Source: Cercis canadensis
Taxonomy: Eukaryota; Streptophyta; Magnoliopsida; Fabales; Fabaceae
Reading direction: 5' to 3'
NCBI GenBank assembly: GCA_003255065.1
Contig: QAOA01008053.1
Span: 125,974 to 189,973, forward strand
Length of the DNA: 64,000 nt
Below the pieces are notes generated by a model. The model had not been told where the DNA came from. It made no database searches and worked only from the letters and a program-made list of their open reading frames with translations. The position numbers and the translations under genes were made by a program. Shown one piece after another: positions 1 through 12,471 of the stretch. Every line of letters starts with the position of its first letter. Within the stretch, counting starts at the first letter, position 1.

Positions 1-540
1 CAAGTCGAAAAAACAGAGACTTGTCGGATGATACTAAAATTTCCATCCGAACAAGACAAAAACCTTAATGGTTTTAAGAAAAGCATGATTGCATGTACCT
101 GAGAAGAAGACAACAATCATCGAAACCCAAAACCTAGTTTACAGAGAACTAAAGCAGATGAATTTCGACAATAACAAAGCATGGAATTTTCGCGATGAGG
201 GAAGTAAAGCAAATGGGTTTGTTTATATAACCCTTTAAGTCGATTTTGAAGCGTCGCTTGAAGCGTTATCATTGGGTACATAGGAATTCAGAAACGAGGA
301 AAATCCCCTTTACAGAATCGTTTGATTTTTTTTCCAAAAACTTTCTGGCCTAAAGAGGTAAGAGAGAAAATGCGAAACCAGAAATTGAAAATGGGGTTGG
401 TGGGTAACGCGGTTTTGGATATCGCCGTTGTTACCAGAGCCTCTTATGGAAGAAGCTAGTGTTTCTAACAATTGCGAGGAAGCAAACTATAAGAAATGGT
501 TTTGGCGCGCTTAGAGGGAAAGAGAAACCTTTGGTTTTTT
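1..540 (-). other. possible 5' UTR/first exon of a gene lying left of the window
   Basis: No convincing coding frame is visible. On the minus strand, an exon-like stretch ending in CTTCTCAG is followed by a GTACATG donor-like sequence near 107-119. The region is less AT-rich than what follows and contains CG-bearing words that are rare nearby. This fits a 5' UTR exon and intron donor of a minus-strand gene continuing off the left edge, but no start codon or protein supports it. It could be ordinary intergenic DNA. Confidence 0.2.
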
Positions 541-699
541 GCTTACTAACTTCACAGTCACACTTTCCTTTCATTCTCACATAAGCACAGTCACGCTTTC
601 CTTTCCCACCTTGCCAGTGCATGATTTTTCATGTTTTTTTGTTTTGTTTTGTTTTTATTACTCTCACAGACTCACAGTCACCGTTTCTTTTACCACATT

Positions 700-1080
700 T
701 TTTTTTTCGGAATTAAATCTTCAATTAAAACTGTCATTTTTTTTATGGGAATTTTATAATATTATATATGTATATTTAATTTTTATATTTTATTTAATAT
801 AAAATTAAATTATTTTATTTTTTTAAATAAATTTAAAAATAATTAATTTATACATACTATTTTTATGTAATAAGATATACAATAAAGTATCATTTTCTTT
901 ATTATTTTGCCAGTGGATGATTTTTTTTTTGTTAAAAATAATATTACATATTAATTATTAAGAAAGAAACTCTAGTGCATGATTTTTTTTTTTTTTTTTT
1001 TCTTTTTTTTTTTNGGTTATTCTTATATAGTATGACATACTACATAAATACTAAAAGTATCTAAGAAATATGATTGTACA
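700..1080. repeat. AT-rich MITE-like repeat, copy 1 (contains an N)
   Basis: The stretch is very AT-rich. Blocks such as 'aaataaatttaaaaataatt' and 'tacataaatactaaaagtat' recur in diverged form at 42350-42560, which suggests a short non-coding transposon family. A single N sits at 1014 in a poly-T run, probably a contig join. Terminal repeats were not resolved. Confidence 0.4.
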
Positions 1081-1084
1081 AATC

Positions 1085-1380
1085 AATAAGTGACGGATCC
1101 TGACTACTGACCTTGGAGGGGTCAATGGGATGAAAGTGAAACCACTACCTTGGGGGCCGGGGCACCATAGAGTAACTGCTCTCTCCCGACTTAAGACTTC
1201 TTTAAAAAAGTTGAACATTTTTTACTAATTTTTAAACTCTAATTTACTAATATCATATTTTATTAATATTTAAATATGATATAAACTATATTATTTTTAT
1301 TTAATGTTTAAATTGAACATTTTTTAAAAACGTGAAACCAGTGTTTTCAGAAAAAGGATGGATATAGTTATGGAAGTAGG
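1085..1380. other. non-coding stretch, nothing recognised
   Basis: A short GC-richer block (about 1095-1195) with G-runs and C-runs is followed by AT-rich DNA. I see no coding frame, RNA gene or recognisable element. Confidence 0.3.
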
Positions 1381-1381
1381 A

Positions 1382-1517
1382 TATAGTTATGTACATACCA
1401 AATTATCAACCATCCCATATAAGGGTTTGATGGAAAATAGGGGAAAGTATATAGTTATGTACATACCAAATTATCAACCATCCCATATAAGGGTTTGATG
1501 GAAAATAGGGGAAAGTA
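1382..1517. repeat. perfect 68-bp tandem duplication
   Basis: Two head-to-tail copies of a 68-bp unit starting TATAGTTATGTACATACC occupy 1382-1449 and 1450-1517 and appear identical. The unit is non-coding. There is no N between the copies, so this is either a recent slippage duplication or a silently closed contig overlap. Confidence 0.85.
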
Positions 1518-2628
1518 TATTGGGTAAAAGATTATTTGCAAGATTGAAATGATGAGTTTCATTTTGCATTCTCAATTGATAATTTAGCAAAAGAAAAAGC
1601 ATAAATGAGTGTTAAATTAAAATGGAAGGCTGAGATTTTACTAGCAGAACCCGATAACATAGTAGATCTTAATATAAGTTACGTGCATTAATTACACTGT
1701 GTAGTGACACAAAGATTAAAACCAATATCTGGAATATAAGAAAGTGAGGCTAAGCAAAGAGTTGTCCTAGACAAGGGAGCTAATTAAGTTTACCAAGCCG
1801 TATTACAAGTGACACTATTATAAGTGACACTGCACTTATTTGCAAGCATACAACCTCCATAACAAACAGGCAGTAACCCTAGAATACCACTTGATTGTGA
1901 TGAAACCAGAGGACCCAAACAATGGTAATCAACGTAGAGGTAAAGAGTGCATGTTTAATAATCAACTTAGAGGTAAACGAAAGATGCCTCAAATGCAAAT
2001 GACTCTTCCAAATTCTAATTCTAATTTCATATGGTATGCATGTATTGTATGGTGATTTTAATTTTTCGTGTTTTCTTTTAACTTTTTAGTCTCAAGCCTC
2101 GGCTACCCAAAAGAAAAATCCTCACTCTGCACTGGATGTGAGCAATGGTTGACAACAAGAGTAAGTGACCAAAAGTCGAAAATGATTTTTTAGAAATCTT
2201 TTTCCAAGTTTCGTTTTAGAAAAATATCAAGAGGTGCTTAAAATAGATTATTTTAACCAGGTAAATAACAGCACCCCCTACTTTTGTAGTTTTTCCAATC
2301 GTAGAACTTACTCAAAGAGAACTATAATAATAACGATTCTCTCCTCAAATTTAATTCATCAATCCTTCTCTATGAAAATTCAAAAACTTACAATTGGATG
2401 ATCATGAGGGAAGCACAATTAGATCCCACCATCCTTTTGAATGTTAAGTTGTTGACTCCACATCCATATTCTGCAATAAAGCCACTTCATTTCTTAGTTT
2501 GGTTCCACAATTATAATCTAGGATGAAATTTTGAATTGTTCTACCCTCACAGACCTTTAACTTGAAATTCGAAGGTGACCAGTGATGCTAGATTATCATC
2601 GACGAAATTAGTATGCTCAAAATCTTAT
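1518..2628. other. intergenic DNA left of the first copia element
   Basis: I see only short open frames with no recognisable domain; the longest, about 71 codons at 1840-2055, has no similarity I recognise. The stretch ends at the TCTTA target-site duplicate (2629-2633) flanking the copia element. Confidence 0.4.
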
Positions 2629-2633
2629 TCTTA

Positions 2634-2858
2634 TGTTGGATTGAGACCAGGAAGAAGGAAGAATAAAGAAAGAAGGAAAGAACGAAAGAGAGAGATATGG
2701 TGGGGCATCTATTTCTTCTCATATCTGTATTCACCCTTACAAGGGAACAATGAGTAATATACTGTATAGCCACAAAATTCTATAGTACTTAGAAAAGTCA
2801 AACAAGTATATACTATTGTAGAATAGGACAAACAGGTCTGGTCCTGTTACTTCTAACA
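2634..2858 (-). repeat. 3' LTR of the minus-strand copia element
   Basis: On the + strand it runs from TGTTGGATTGAGACC to ACTTCTAACA. It matches the LTR at 8452-8656 with substitutions and small indels. The minus-strand polypurine tract lies immediately to its right. Confidence 0.85.
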
Positions 2859-3279
2859 CCCCCTCTCAAACCATCGTCAAGGTGAAACGGAAAATTCATT
2901 TCTAATGCTTTGATGTTGGACTACAGAGCCCAGTGGTAGATCTTTAACAAAATTATTGAGGGAAAAAAGAGATACTTAGTAATCAATAAAAAAAAATTAT
3001 AATGATATACATCTTTTATAATATTCATACTTAGAGACAAAATACATCATATATTAAAATATTTTTTCACAAAGATAAACAGTTGTATTGTATAAGATAA
3101 AATGCATACTAACTTTGATTTGCTGTAGATGTCATGTCAATTGCAAAAGTACAAAAAGATACCACGAAACCAAAAAAAATAGTTCACTGTGTAACATATT
3201 AATGTATTAAAATTTAGAAATGTAACAACACAATTAATTAAACATAATGTTAAATGAAATAACTAAAAAATACCTCCAC

Positions 3280-5702
3280 TTAAAGTGTTGCTCTCCTCTC
3301 TTTTAATGACTTGAAATTATCAATAATAGAATCAAAAGTAAAACTTGCAGCTATTTCTCTTTCAATATAAATCACCATATTATCTGAAAGAAAATCATCT
3401 TCCATCTTGTTATGCAATTTTGTCTTGATTATTTTCATTGCTGAAAATGAGCGTTCTGTTGTAGCTATAGTAACTAAAAGAGTCAAGATGAGGTGAATCA
3501 ACCGATCACTCAAGTAATACACCTTGAATTTCTCTGTTCTTACCAAAGCATAAAACAATTCAGGTATAGTTGATAGATTTTTTTAATTTGGATGATTGGA
3601 AGCATTAACAATAAAGTGCTGAAGTTCAAAATCATCTTCTCTTGCTCAGTAAAATCATCAGAATAGTACTTTCCCACAAGAGTGCAAATATTATCAATGT
3701 TGAAAGCTTTATAAGCATCCATAGGAACTAAATGAGAGCTAAGTGTTAAAAGCTCCAATGTTTTATCATTAAACCTGTTATTCAACTCAAGCAATTACTT
3801 ATCTATTGTAACAAGAAATATTTCCACTCTATAATAGTGTTCCACTATGATATAATCTTTTTGGTGACGGGAGGGCCTTTATCGTGCTATAAAAGGAGCA
3901 CTAAAGTCAGAAACATCAATGTCATGTTGCTCACAGAATAATGTCACTTTGTTCAACAAATCCTGCCAACCATCATCTCTCAACTTTTGAGTGAGAACTA
4001 AATTTATTGCATTAACTATATCTTGAGATTGTTCCTACAAAGCTTGACAAAGAATATTTGTTATTCCCATGATCTCTTTCATCAAATGTAGAACAAATAT
4101 AAACTCAAATGAGATCAAAATATTATAAGTTGCATCAGCATCTCCTCTTTGAGAATAAGTTGACCCATCAACAATAATCTTCTGAAGAACTAAACAAGTT
4201 GCAGAAAACATATTTATCATACTACAAACGGAGTTAAAATGGGAGCCCTAACGAGTATCTCCTGCCTGTTTCAAAGTGCCAATTTGATTTCCCCCTTTAC
4301 CAGTTTCAAGTCCACCAATCTCAAGTAGATGTGCAATTTTATCTAACTTAGCAGCTTGCAACTCATCATGTCGTTTACTAGATGAACACATGATATTAAC
4401 AATGAAAATCAAATTTGAGAAAAATTAATGAACTCGAATAACCTCCCTAGAAGCAGCAACCAATACAAGTTGTAATCGATGGGCATAATAGTGCACATAG
4501 TATGCATAAGGACAATCTTTGAGAAACAATGCTTGCAATCCATTACATTCTCCTCTCATATTATTAGCTCCATCATAACCTTGACACGAATATTAGAAAC
4601 ATCAAGACCATGTTGAGAGAAGACATCACACAACTCTTTCTTAAGGTTTGATGTTGTAGTGTCTTTAACATGCACAAGATCAAAAAAAATTTCTTGTATA
4701 AGACCACTTTTATCAACAAACCTTAAAACAAGAGTCATTTGCTCCCTTTTTGATTCATCAACAATTATGCAAAACTTAGAATCTCCAATTTCTTCCCGAA
4801 TGTCATGACGAATTTTATTTGAGAGGATATGCAAAATTTCCTTTTGAATTGCATGTGAAGTATACTTAGAGTTATATGGTGCATTTTCTAACACAACTTT
4901 TGCAACTTCATCATTGAACGATGGTAAGAGTTTTATCATCTCAAGAAAGTTACCTCTATTTTTTGATTCTGAAGTGTCATCATGACCTCTGAAAGCACAA
5001 GCTTGAAATGCTAACCAACGAACTGTAGCAATAAAGGCCTTAAGACACAGTCAGTTCTTCAAAATTTGATCTAAACTTTGCACATTAATAATATTGCTAA
5101 TGTGCCCAGACTGATTCAATAAGTCTTCACAAGCTTTCAGTGTTTTATTATGTGGTGAGGTAGGGTCTCCTCCTATATGGTTAAGAAAAGCACAATTTTT
5201 TCATCATTGACTTTTTTCCAAGATTGAAATCCTTTAGCGGTAAAAGCATATGCCCCAGGACGTCCATTTGATGTTGGACTAAAGAGAAAACAAGGTAAGC
5301 AATAAGCAGCATTTGTAGTAGGAGAGTACTCTAACCAAGAAGGAAAGATGCTAAACCAATTATAGACAAATCTCCTTGGATTTTTATTTCCAGTAAGAGG
5401 ATAACTTCTAAGTTTAGGTTGGTATGAGCCCCATTTTAAATAAGCCCTTCAGACTTCATCTCTTTGGTTCACAGGATATTGCCATATTTGACGGCGTTGG
5501 CCTGGGTCACACACCACAGAATTAATATCAAATTCATTAGAAGTAACCTTCAAAATCTTAGAAGGTTGTTCCTCACATTCAGATGTTGGAGCATTATCAG
5601 GACAATTTTTTTCATGAGGTGAACATGGAGAAGCTATGCTACTTTCCTCTTTGTCATTAGCTTTCTCTTGAAAAATGTATCAATTTTCTTACTCTTCACC
5701 AT
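3280..5702 (-). pseudogene. hAT transposase pseudogene (TTF zinc finger, DUF4371, hAT dimerisation)
   Basis: The minus strand starts at an ATG at 5702-5700 with a lysine-rich N-terminus (MVKSKKIDTFFKRK), typical of plant TTF/ZMYM1-like hAT proteins. A TTF-type region around 5180-5510 includes RRFVYNWFSIFPSWLEYS. A DUF4371 block follows at 4556-4939 with CIIVDESKR and the domain's DLVHVKDTT segment. The C-terminal hAT dimerisation region (3280-3558) contains the hallmark ATTERSFSAMKIIKTKLHNKM-type motif. Stops and frameshifts separate these blocks, so no full-length protein is made. It would once have catalysed cut-and-paste transposition in the nucleus. Confidence 0.8.
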
Positions 5703-5960
5703 TATATTATTTCAGGATAAACTTATCACTTCAAAATAATCTAAAAATGATTTAGATAATTCAAACAACTATAATTTATAAGCAGCTAGTATTCAATTCC
5801 AAGATTCATGAAATGGGAAATACTTACAAGTTATATAGGATGCTCCTTTGATTAGCAAATTGATATTTCAATTCATCAATTCAACAAGTGCCTCTATTTT
5901 AAGCAAACAAGCCTATAAATTTATTTGAAATAAATTATTCATACTTATCTTAGAGGGTAT

Positions 5961-6960
5961 ATGAACTTCAAAATAGAAACAAAATATAACAACAATCAAC
6001 AAACAAAAGGAACAAGAAATAAAATAGAGAGAAAAACTCACATAGCAAGAGCAAGACATCTTCCATTTCTCTTTCTCCAAGACTCTTCTTCATTCTTTTG
6101 CTATAAAAAAAACTCAAGTCAATGCAATGAATATAAAACTAAAACAAAATTATTGTCTATGCTGAATAATAAATAAAATATTTTTTACTTATTAAAAATT
6201 TTGGTTGATTGCTCTTAAGGGTGAAAGACACAAGCAAAAAAGAAGAGAAAGAGACAAGGAAGCTCCAAGTCGGCGTGGAAAAGAAGAAGAGAAAGAGACA
6301 AACAAAGAAGAAGATAAAGAGACAAAAGTAAGGAAAGAAAGTGGCTGACTGCTAAACTAACAAAACCATCGCATTTAACTGACTGCTAACAAATTCAAGG
6401 TTTTTTTGTCTTTCAATAATGGGACCCAACGCTTGACCAAATAGCAAGCAGAATATCATATATAAAAAAAAAACAACAAATCAGAAGTTTGTAATCTATA
6501 TTCCCCACCAATACTTCCAAACAACAGGAACATCTAAAGATTCGATTTCAACAATGCCAAAGATTAACAACACTAGTTTCAGCAAAGTACAAAAATGTGC
6601 ATATCCAAGACCACAAATTTCATGAGTTTTTAACTAAATCACATAAAGATAGTTCACTTTACTTATTTCTTATTTTATTTTTTTTTCTCTTACGAATCAC
6701 TAAGGAGAAGTGTAGTGTAATAACATAAGCAAACAGATAAGATTGCATTACCTGTATGATTTTCTCAATTCCTGTGGCAGCAATAAAATCAGGAAGCTGA
6801 AAGGGTTGTTTCTCAATACCTTGTTTCCCCTGCAAGAACAAAAACATAAGAACTTTCTAGTTTTGTTTTCTTTTTTATATATATAACTAATTTTGAAAAG
6901 TGGGCTATTGAGATTTGAGTTAGATTTGTAGAAGTGGGCTTAAACATTTTATTAAATTTT
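5961..6960. other. non-coding right arm of the hAT element
   Basis: Purine-rich and AT-rich DNA with no recognisable protein domain. The short frames at 5961-6176 and 6659-6847 look like chance. It lies upstream of the transposase start on its own strand, so it would be promoter and terminal sequence of the transposon. Confidence 0.4.
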
Positions 6961-7019
6961 TTTTTGGGTTTGGGGGGTGGGGGGCACGGTGCGGTTATCC
7001 CCCTGTCTTAATGAAAATC

Positions 7020-7790
7020 TGCCCGAGTGTGCCCTTTTGTGAAAATATCACCATGTTGATCCGTAGAAGTAACAAATTCTGGTATGAAGGACCTTTTTCA
7101 CCTTTTCATGGATAAAATGATAATGAAGTTCAATGTGCTTGCTTCTACCATGAAATATCGGATTGAAAGCAAGCTTTAGAGCACTTTGGTTGTCACATTT
7201 CAAGACAGCATGGTGCACTCTTACTCCCAACTCCATGAGGTATATTCCTATACTAGGATATTTCAACTGCAGCAAATGACATTGCTCGGTTTCAGTCTCA
7301 GTGCTGGATTGAGATATTGTCTTTTGCTTTTTTCACTGCTCCATCAAACCAAGCACCCAACAAAGAAAATGCAAAAGTGATAAACAAATCTTCTTGTAGC
7401 AGGATATTTCGTTTGCTTTTTATTTCTTCAATCAACATCTTTGTACGCAATCAAATTAAGATGTTTACCAGTAGCTGGATAGAAGAGCCCATCAGAAATG
7501 GTCGCTTTGATGTATCTTGGATTCTTTTGGCAGTTTTCATGTGAATCTCTTGTGGATCATGCCTGAATTGGTAGGCTTGATTGACTGAGAAACTTATGTT
7601 AGGTCTAGTGAATGTGAGATATTACAATGCACCAACAAGACTTCGGTGGTGTTTACAGTTGTAGAAGCAGGTTTACAATTACTCATGGACAATATTTTTG
7701 AGGTGGTCAATCGCATATTTATGCTTGGTTATCTTCATTCCTTCTAATGAAGTTTCCACCTCAATGCCCAAGAAATTTTTCAGGTTACTG
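7020..7790 (-). pseudogene. copia RNase H (and linker) remnant
   Basis: The frame at 7048-7275 reads the copia RNase H signature: CDNQSALKLA, then FHGRSKHIELHYHFIHEKV. Beyond a frame change it continues with a GDIFTKG-like tail. Further right (to about 7790) the minus strand has frameshifted pieces of the RT-RNase H linker. These are pol remnants of the enclosing copia element. Confidence 0.75.
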
Positions 7791-8066
7791 AGCACATAGC
7801 ACACTTTCTCTTCATAAAAACATGTTGTATAATGGCTAATTGATCAAAAATCCCTTCCATTCTAGTTAGGTATTCATTCATTGACTTTTCATCTCTCTTA
7901 CAATTTTGCTATTCATTACGCAAATGCATTGAACAAACTCGAGTTTATATTGCATAATTAATTTTCAAGAGGTTCTGACCACAAGGCATTGGGAGAGCTT
8001 ACCTCTAAATGAGAAGCTAATGTTTCAAGGGAGAATGTTGAATTAATCCAGGCAGTAACTTGTTGA

Positions 8067-8330
8067 TCACATATTCACACATGCATACCACTTCTTATAC
8101 TCTGGATTCGGAATTTCTCTAGTGTTGCCTTCTGCATCCTTCTCTATCTTGGTCTTTGTGGGAGCTTCCAAGCTTCCATCTAAATGGCCAATCATGCCAT
8201 ATCCTTCTGCAATGGGTAAGATCTGTCCTTTCCACACAATATAATTCTCTTTTGTGAGCTTTAATGTAACCAAAGGAGGTAAATATATGGATGAAGAAGG
8301 AAGGCTGGTATTTAGGGTTTGATATGCCAT
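8067..8330 (-). pseudogene. copia gag N-terminal fragment
   Basis: An 87-codon frame starts MAYQTLNTSLPSS and contains LTKENYIVWKGQILP, the usual start of plant copia gag (UBN2/gag-polyprotein type, 'L..NNY..W..Q...'). It lies just inside the 5' LTR on the minus strand. The rest of gag is lost or frameshifted. Confidence 0.75.
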
Positions 8331-8451
8331 TTGGTGGTGGATGAAAGGAGAGAAACTTGTAAGAAGGACAACAGAAATGTGAGAGGATTAAGAATCTTAA
8401 GGACAGAAGAGTAGAAACGTGAAGATTAATGGACTTCAAGCTCTCATAACA

Positions 8452-8656
8452 TGTTGGATTGTGACGGGGAAGAAGGAAGAAAGAGAGAGATGCGCTGGAA
8501 AATCTATTTCTTCTCATATTCTGTATTAACCCTTACAAGGAACCTCTTGAACAATGAGTGATATACTGTACAACCACCTCACGCTATATTTAGAAAAGTC
8601 AAACAAGTATAAACTATTGTAGACTAGGACAAACAGGTTTGGTCTTACTTCTAACA
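8452..8656 (-). repeat. 5' LTR of the minus-strand copia element
   Basis: A 205-bp TG...CA sequence. The adjoining internal bases on the minus strand (TGTTATGAGAGCTTG) resemble a degenerate TGGTATCAGAGC primer-binding site. A truncated third copy of the outer part of this LTR occurs at about 26553-26648. Confidence 0.8.
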
Positions 8657-8661
8657 TCTTA

Positions 8662-10737
8662 TGCTCAGGAACTCAACCATCTCTATCCAGTACATTTAAA
8701 CCCATATGTAGTTCAGTTCCTTCATACACTAAAACTCCTATAATTTTTTTTTTTAATTGCAATTACTCTTCTTTTTACGTAGTTACCACCTAAAAATGAG
8801 ATGGTTTTGCTTCACGTTTGATTGGATAATTCAAAATAAAAAATGAACCCACATTGTGTTTTTGGCATGTCCTGTAGAGATACTACTAAAATTGGATTTA
8901 GAATAAAAATTAAAATAAGCCTGTTGAAAGCACAAGTGAGAAACAATTTCACCAATTTCTCAAGGCCTTATCTAAGATGAGATGCTTCATACAATGAGTA
9001 TATATATTTAATATATTAATTTTCAATTTGTGTTTACATTGAATAACTTAGGCTCTAAAACTGGATGGAGGAAGCGCAAGTAGTTAAGAAACTTCAAATC
9101 TTTGACCATTTAGCAATAAATAACACGGATATAATTACTCAAAATAAGGAATTTTGTTTTTACTTTTATCGAACTAGTTTTTATTTTTCTTTATAAATCT
9201 GTGGAATAATTTGGGACTTTGTGATGTTCTCTATGCAGGTAACCAACAAGCTTATTTAAGCTAATTCGGAATGCGATGACAATGTTTATTGTTATTATGT
9301 ACTTTGCTTACTTTTTTTTTTAATTTTTTTTTTTCTGTCAATAAGGGATATATTTGAAGTGTAGAAGCTTAACACAATCTTGCCCCAATTTATTAACCTT
9401 TGGGCTAAGAGTCGTAGAGCTAGGTACATAACTAATTTAGCTTAATGATGGCCATTATGCACTACTAAGTATAACAACAGGAATCCAGCTTCCTTTGGTG
9501 CATAAGTGTTTTTTTTGTTTTCCAATGAGGTAGTCCCTACATTTTTTGTTTGAGACTAATATCTGCTTGGGTTTCAGCATATGCCCTGGCCAATGATATT
9601 CGATATGATTGTTGCAACCTGTGAAACCTATCTATTACTATAATTGGGTGGGCACTAATGATATTTACTATAGTTATTGCTATGTTATTTTATGCTCTGG
9701 ACATATAAATATTATCTAAATTTGATTTGACTCAACCCTTTGTTTTGGGCTACATGACAACATAAAAGTTTGATCTTTTGATCAACTGCAAACTACCTAA
9801 ATCTCTTATTATTAGACCATACATGATAGCTTGACTCACTTAAACTTCAAGTGCACCTATTTAAAGTTTTTCTATAGGATTTAAATTTTACACACTATCT
9901 TACAAAATGTGTGGATATTGCTTTCTTTTTTTTTGGATTATGTCATAATTTTTGAGTCATTTAATATGTACCACACTATGTAATATTTCATTTTTTTTAG
10001 TACTTCGATTATAAATCTAGGTTTAGACATGAAATTTAGAAGTTCGAAATATGACCAGTACTGCAAAACCACAAGCTGTTTGTTATGTGACTTCTTAATT
10101 AGTGAATATATTATTGATTTTCTCATATTCTCGTATCATTATAAATTTGAATCAAATGTGTAACCTAAAATTTTGATGAGACCCACTAAATTGTTTTTAA
10201 CACACCCACATTTAGAGGTCAATGAAACAATGTCATTACTTTACAATTACTCTTTTCTAATGGAAGCATGATGTGAAATTGCTTACGGGGAGTCTGGGCG
10301 CCTTGTATAGAATAAAATATCACGAGACTTGCATGGTTACTTCTTGATGTGGAATTAAATGAACTTAGATAATCTCACTCAAAATTAATTTCTTTCGGTC
10401 ACTGTAACATTCTGTCACAGAAATTTCTGTGTAAATTGTGTATAATAAGTTTGTGTTATTTATCATTTTCCATTCATTATTTCTAATAGCTTGCCGTGTC
10501 TTCTTTACTTAGCTACCAAAAATGTTTAACCTAGATCCCAGATTCAATTTTTCTAGCATAATTACCTTTGTCAGATGCATTGCGTACGTACCATGACCAT
10601 TTTCAGTATAATAATAATTCATGATATATAGCCATCAGCTAATGGGTATTTTCAGTTTGATCATCTCTCATGACTCTGACCAGGTCATAGCACAATACCA
10701 TATTTAAGAAGAATAAAACCTTAACCCACTCCATTTT
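8662..10737 (+). repeat. unit A 5' flank: segmental duplication carrying a P450 promoter
   Basis: Long, mostly collinear similarity exists to unit B (26650-27016, 27419-28080, 34780-35860), to unit C (51020-52190) and to the unit D flank. The end (about 10640-10737) matches the P450 promoter, including the TGACCAGGTCA palindrome at 10677-10687 and the CATATTTAAG TATA-like box at 10699-10708. No P450 coding sequence follows. There are no credible genes inside; the 62-codon frame at 9938-10126 looks like chance. Confidence 0.75.
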
Positions 10738-10745
10738 CGGGAAGA
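10733..10745 (+). other. deletion junction: P450 coding region lost from unit A
   Basis: The P450 upstream sequence (compare 35840-35855) passes directly into sequence matching the P450 3' flank in unit B (compare 37919-37940), with TTTTC shared at the seam. All exons and the intron (about 2.07 kb in unit B) are absent. Confidence 0.75.
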
Positions 10746-10923
10746 GGCCTTGGCTAAATAACAACTATCAAAAAATACTGTAGAGATATTCAAGGTGCTG
10801 TTCTTGTTTTAGTTATATTTATTTGATACATAATGGCAGTACAGAAAATTGAAGATTTCCTAAAATTATGTAAACCCTTTACCACGAAGTAGCTTTTTGA
10901 GTGTTTTTCTCACTTTATAATCT

Positions 10924-12471
<1,548 letters not shown>

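Larger units (their letters stand above)
2955..7010 (-). mobile_element. hAT-family DNA transposon nested in the copia element (ends approximate)
   Basis: Copia-derived sequence stops near 2950 and resumes at about 7010 with the end of a copia RNase H domain. The interval between encodes a minus-strand TTF-type/DUF4371 hAT transposase relic. Near 6970-7000 the minus strand reads CAGGGGGATAACC, which resembles the CAGGG starts of hAT terminal repeats. I could not pair it with a left end or an 8-bp target duplication, so the boundaries are estimates. The right-hand non-coding part (5710-6950) holds only short frames. Confidence 0.6.
2634..8656 (-). mobile_element. degenerate Ty1/copia retrotransposon, minus orientation
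   Basis: Both ends carry similar short LTRs (2634-2858 and 8452-8656) starting TG and ending CA. The element is bounded by perfect 5-bp target-site duplications TCTTA at 2629-2633 and 8657-8661. On the minus strand a purine tract GAGAGGGGG abuts the 3' LTR (2859-2867), as expected for a polypurine tract. Internal coding remnants are a gag N-terminus (8067-8330) and an RNase H end (about 7020-7320). The middle is replaced by a hAT transposon. Reading frames are broken, so the element is non-autonomous. The lineage was not assigned because no intact reverse transcriptase is present. Confidence 0.85.

Noticed and set aside
431..802. Overlapping frames on both strands near the left edge.
   Set aside because: Phe/Ser-rich, compositional, no homology or splice support.
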